Shown piece after piece: positions 63,261-64,000 of a stretch of 64,000 bases of DNA; position 1 is the stretch's first letter, and each line of letters opens with the position of its first letter. Below the pieces are notes generated by a model. That model saw nothing but the letters and a program-made list of their open reading frames with translations, was not told the DNA's origin and made no database searches. Source of the DNA: Microbacterium luteum. GTDB taxonomy: Bacteria > Actinomycetota > Actinomycetes > Actinomycetales > Microbacteriaceae. The DNA lies in the NCBI RefSeq assembly GCF_015277875.1, contig NZ_CP063814.1, positions 2,914,001 through 2,978,000 on the forward strand, written 5' to 3'. The position numbers were made by a program, and so were the translations under genes.

Positions 63261-64000
63261 ATGTCCTCCTTCCTCGCTCTCGGCGTGCCCGAGACCCTCG
63301 CCTCCTCCCTCGCCTCGCGCGGCGTGACCGAGCCGTTCCCGATCCAGCGCGACACCCTGCCCGACGCCCTCGCTGGCCGTGACGTGCTCGGCCGCGGCCG
63401 CACCGGCAGCGGCAAGACGATCGCGTTCTCGCTTCCGATGGTCGCGCGCCTCTCCGGCGCGAACGCCGCCCGCCGCACCGGCGGGCACCCGCGCGGACTG
63501 GTCCTCGCCCCCACGCGCGAGCTCGCCTCGCAGATCGCGGCGACCATCAAGCCCCTCGCCGATGCGACCGGCCTGACGGTCACCACCGTCTTCGGCGGCG
63601 TCAGCCAGCGTCCGCAGGCCGACGCGATCCGCGCCGGCGTCGACATCGTCGTGGCCTGCCCCGGTCGCCTCGAGGACCTCATGCAGCAGGGCATCGTCAA
63701 GCTCGACCGCATCGAGGTCACGGTGCTCGACGAAGCCGACCACATGGCCGACCTCGGATTCCTGCCCGGCGTGACCCGCATCCTCAAGGCCACGCCGCAG
63801 GGTGGTCAGCGCATGCTCTTCTCGGCCACCCTCGACCGTGGCGTCGACACCCTCGTGTCGAAGTTCCTCCAGAACGAGGTGCGTCACTCCGTCGACGAGT
63901 CCTCGGTGCCCGAGGGCACGATGATCCACCGCGTCTTCGTCGCGGCCGACGCCGAGGCCAAGAACGCCCTCGTGCGCCGCATCGCCTCGGGATACGGCCG
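63261..64000 (+). CDS. DEAD-box RNA helicase, partial (C-terminus off the right edge)
   Basis: The first 246 codons of an ATP-dependent RNA helicase are present. MSSFLALGVPETLASSLASRG is the Q-motif region with PFPIQRDTLPDAL; motif I is GRGRTGSGKT, Ia APTRELA, Ib CPGRLEDLM, motif II DEAD in TVLDEADHMADLGF, and motif III FSATLD. The protein is cut before motif IV. The ATG at 63261 is the only start that includes the Q motif. It probably acts in ribosome assembly or mRNA turnover, notably in the cold. Its direction is the same as the MFS gene but it has its own promoter region. Confidence 0.95.
   Translation, partial: MSSFLALGVPETLASSLASRGVTEPFPIQRDTLPDALAGRDVLGRGRTGSGKTIAFSLPMVARLSGANAARRTGGHPRGLVLAPTRELASQIAATIKPLADATGLTVTTVFGGVSQRPQADAIRAGVDIVVACPGRLEDLMQQGIVKLDRIEVTVLDEADHMADLGFLPGVTRILKATPQGGQRMLFSATLDRGVDTLVSKFLQNEVRHSVDESSVPEGTMIHRVFVAADAEAKNALVRRIASGYG

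Overview
The window is GC-rich actinobacterial chromosome. The rpoB sequence, Actinobacteria-type GTG/TTG starts, short leaderless-type promoters, LacI-dominated sugar loci and overall gene content point to the family Microbacteriaceae, most likely Microbacterium (inference; no database was searched). Gene density is high, most operons are joined by 4-base stop/start overlaps, and I found no tRNA, rRNA or CRISPR.

Layout. 1-2750: 5' two-thirds or more of rpoB on the minus strand, running off the left end. 2964-5620: a divergent DUF4062/STAND ATPase/TPR protein, a possible solitary defence or signalling gene. 5628-8626: 5-oxoprolinase genes pxpA and a pxpB-pxpC fusion with a repeat-built linker. 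8679-15485: housekeeping and small genes (spermidine-synthase-like, TPR, SprT-like, ComB-like, SRPBCC, GNAT, pheA, pgm). 15514-33073: serine hydrolase, a LacI regulator, an ABC exporter, then a carbohydrate locus (two Gfo/Idh/MocA proteins, PmoA/DUF6807, cupin, sugar ABC importer, YesL-like protein, GH42 beta-galactosidase, a frameshifted second solute-binding protein, GH51 arabinofuranosidase). 33542-38009: Gfo/Idh/MocA, DUF993 protein, sugar isomerase and LacI regulator. 38405-45276: LacI regulator plus a pathway resembling oxidative uronate degradation to alpha-ketoglutarate. 46137-52313: glycerate kinase, an IS481-family insertion, a GalR-like repressor and galT-galK. 52460-64000: hydrolase, two DUF202 proteins, TetR-esterase pair, DUF559 nuclease-like gene bracketed by palindromic repeats, LLM oxidoreductase, an orphan DNA methyltransferase joined to a lipoate ligase, PadR-MFS pair, and the start of a DEAD-box helicase.

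Taken together, 16.6-52.3 kb reads as a plant-cell-wall (pectin or arabinogalactan) utilisation region: GH42 and GH51 would release galactose and arabinose, the ABC importer would bring in oligosaccharides, galT/galK would channel galactose into the Leloir pathway (pgm lies at 13.8 kb), and the 39-45 kb genes would oxidise uronates. LacI-type operator palindromes (GAAAACGTTTTC-like) sit on most of the promoters.

The most unusual feature is a set of at least three unrelated families of palindromic elements of about 50-110 bp, scattered between genes. Members of two families appear inside protein-coding genes without breaking the frame: two copies in the pxpB-pxpC linker and one in the DUF993 gene. 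This resembles the in-frame palindromic elements known from Rickettsia. Other notable events are an apparent deletion fusing an oxidoreductase to the tail of a glycoside hydrolase, and an IS481-family element that landed exactly on a stop codon.
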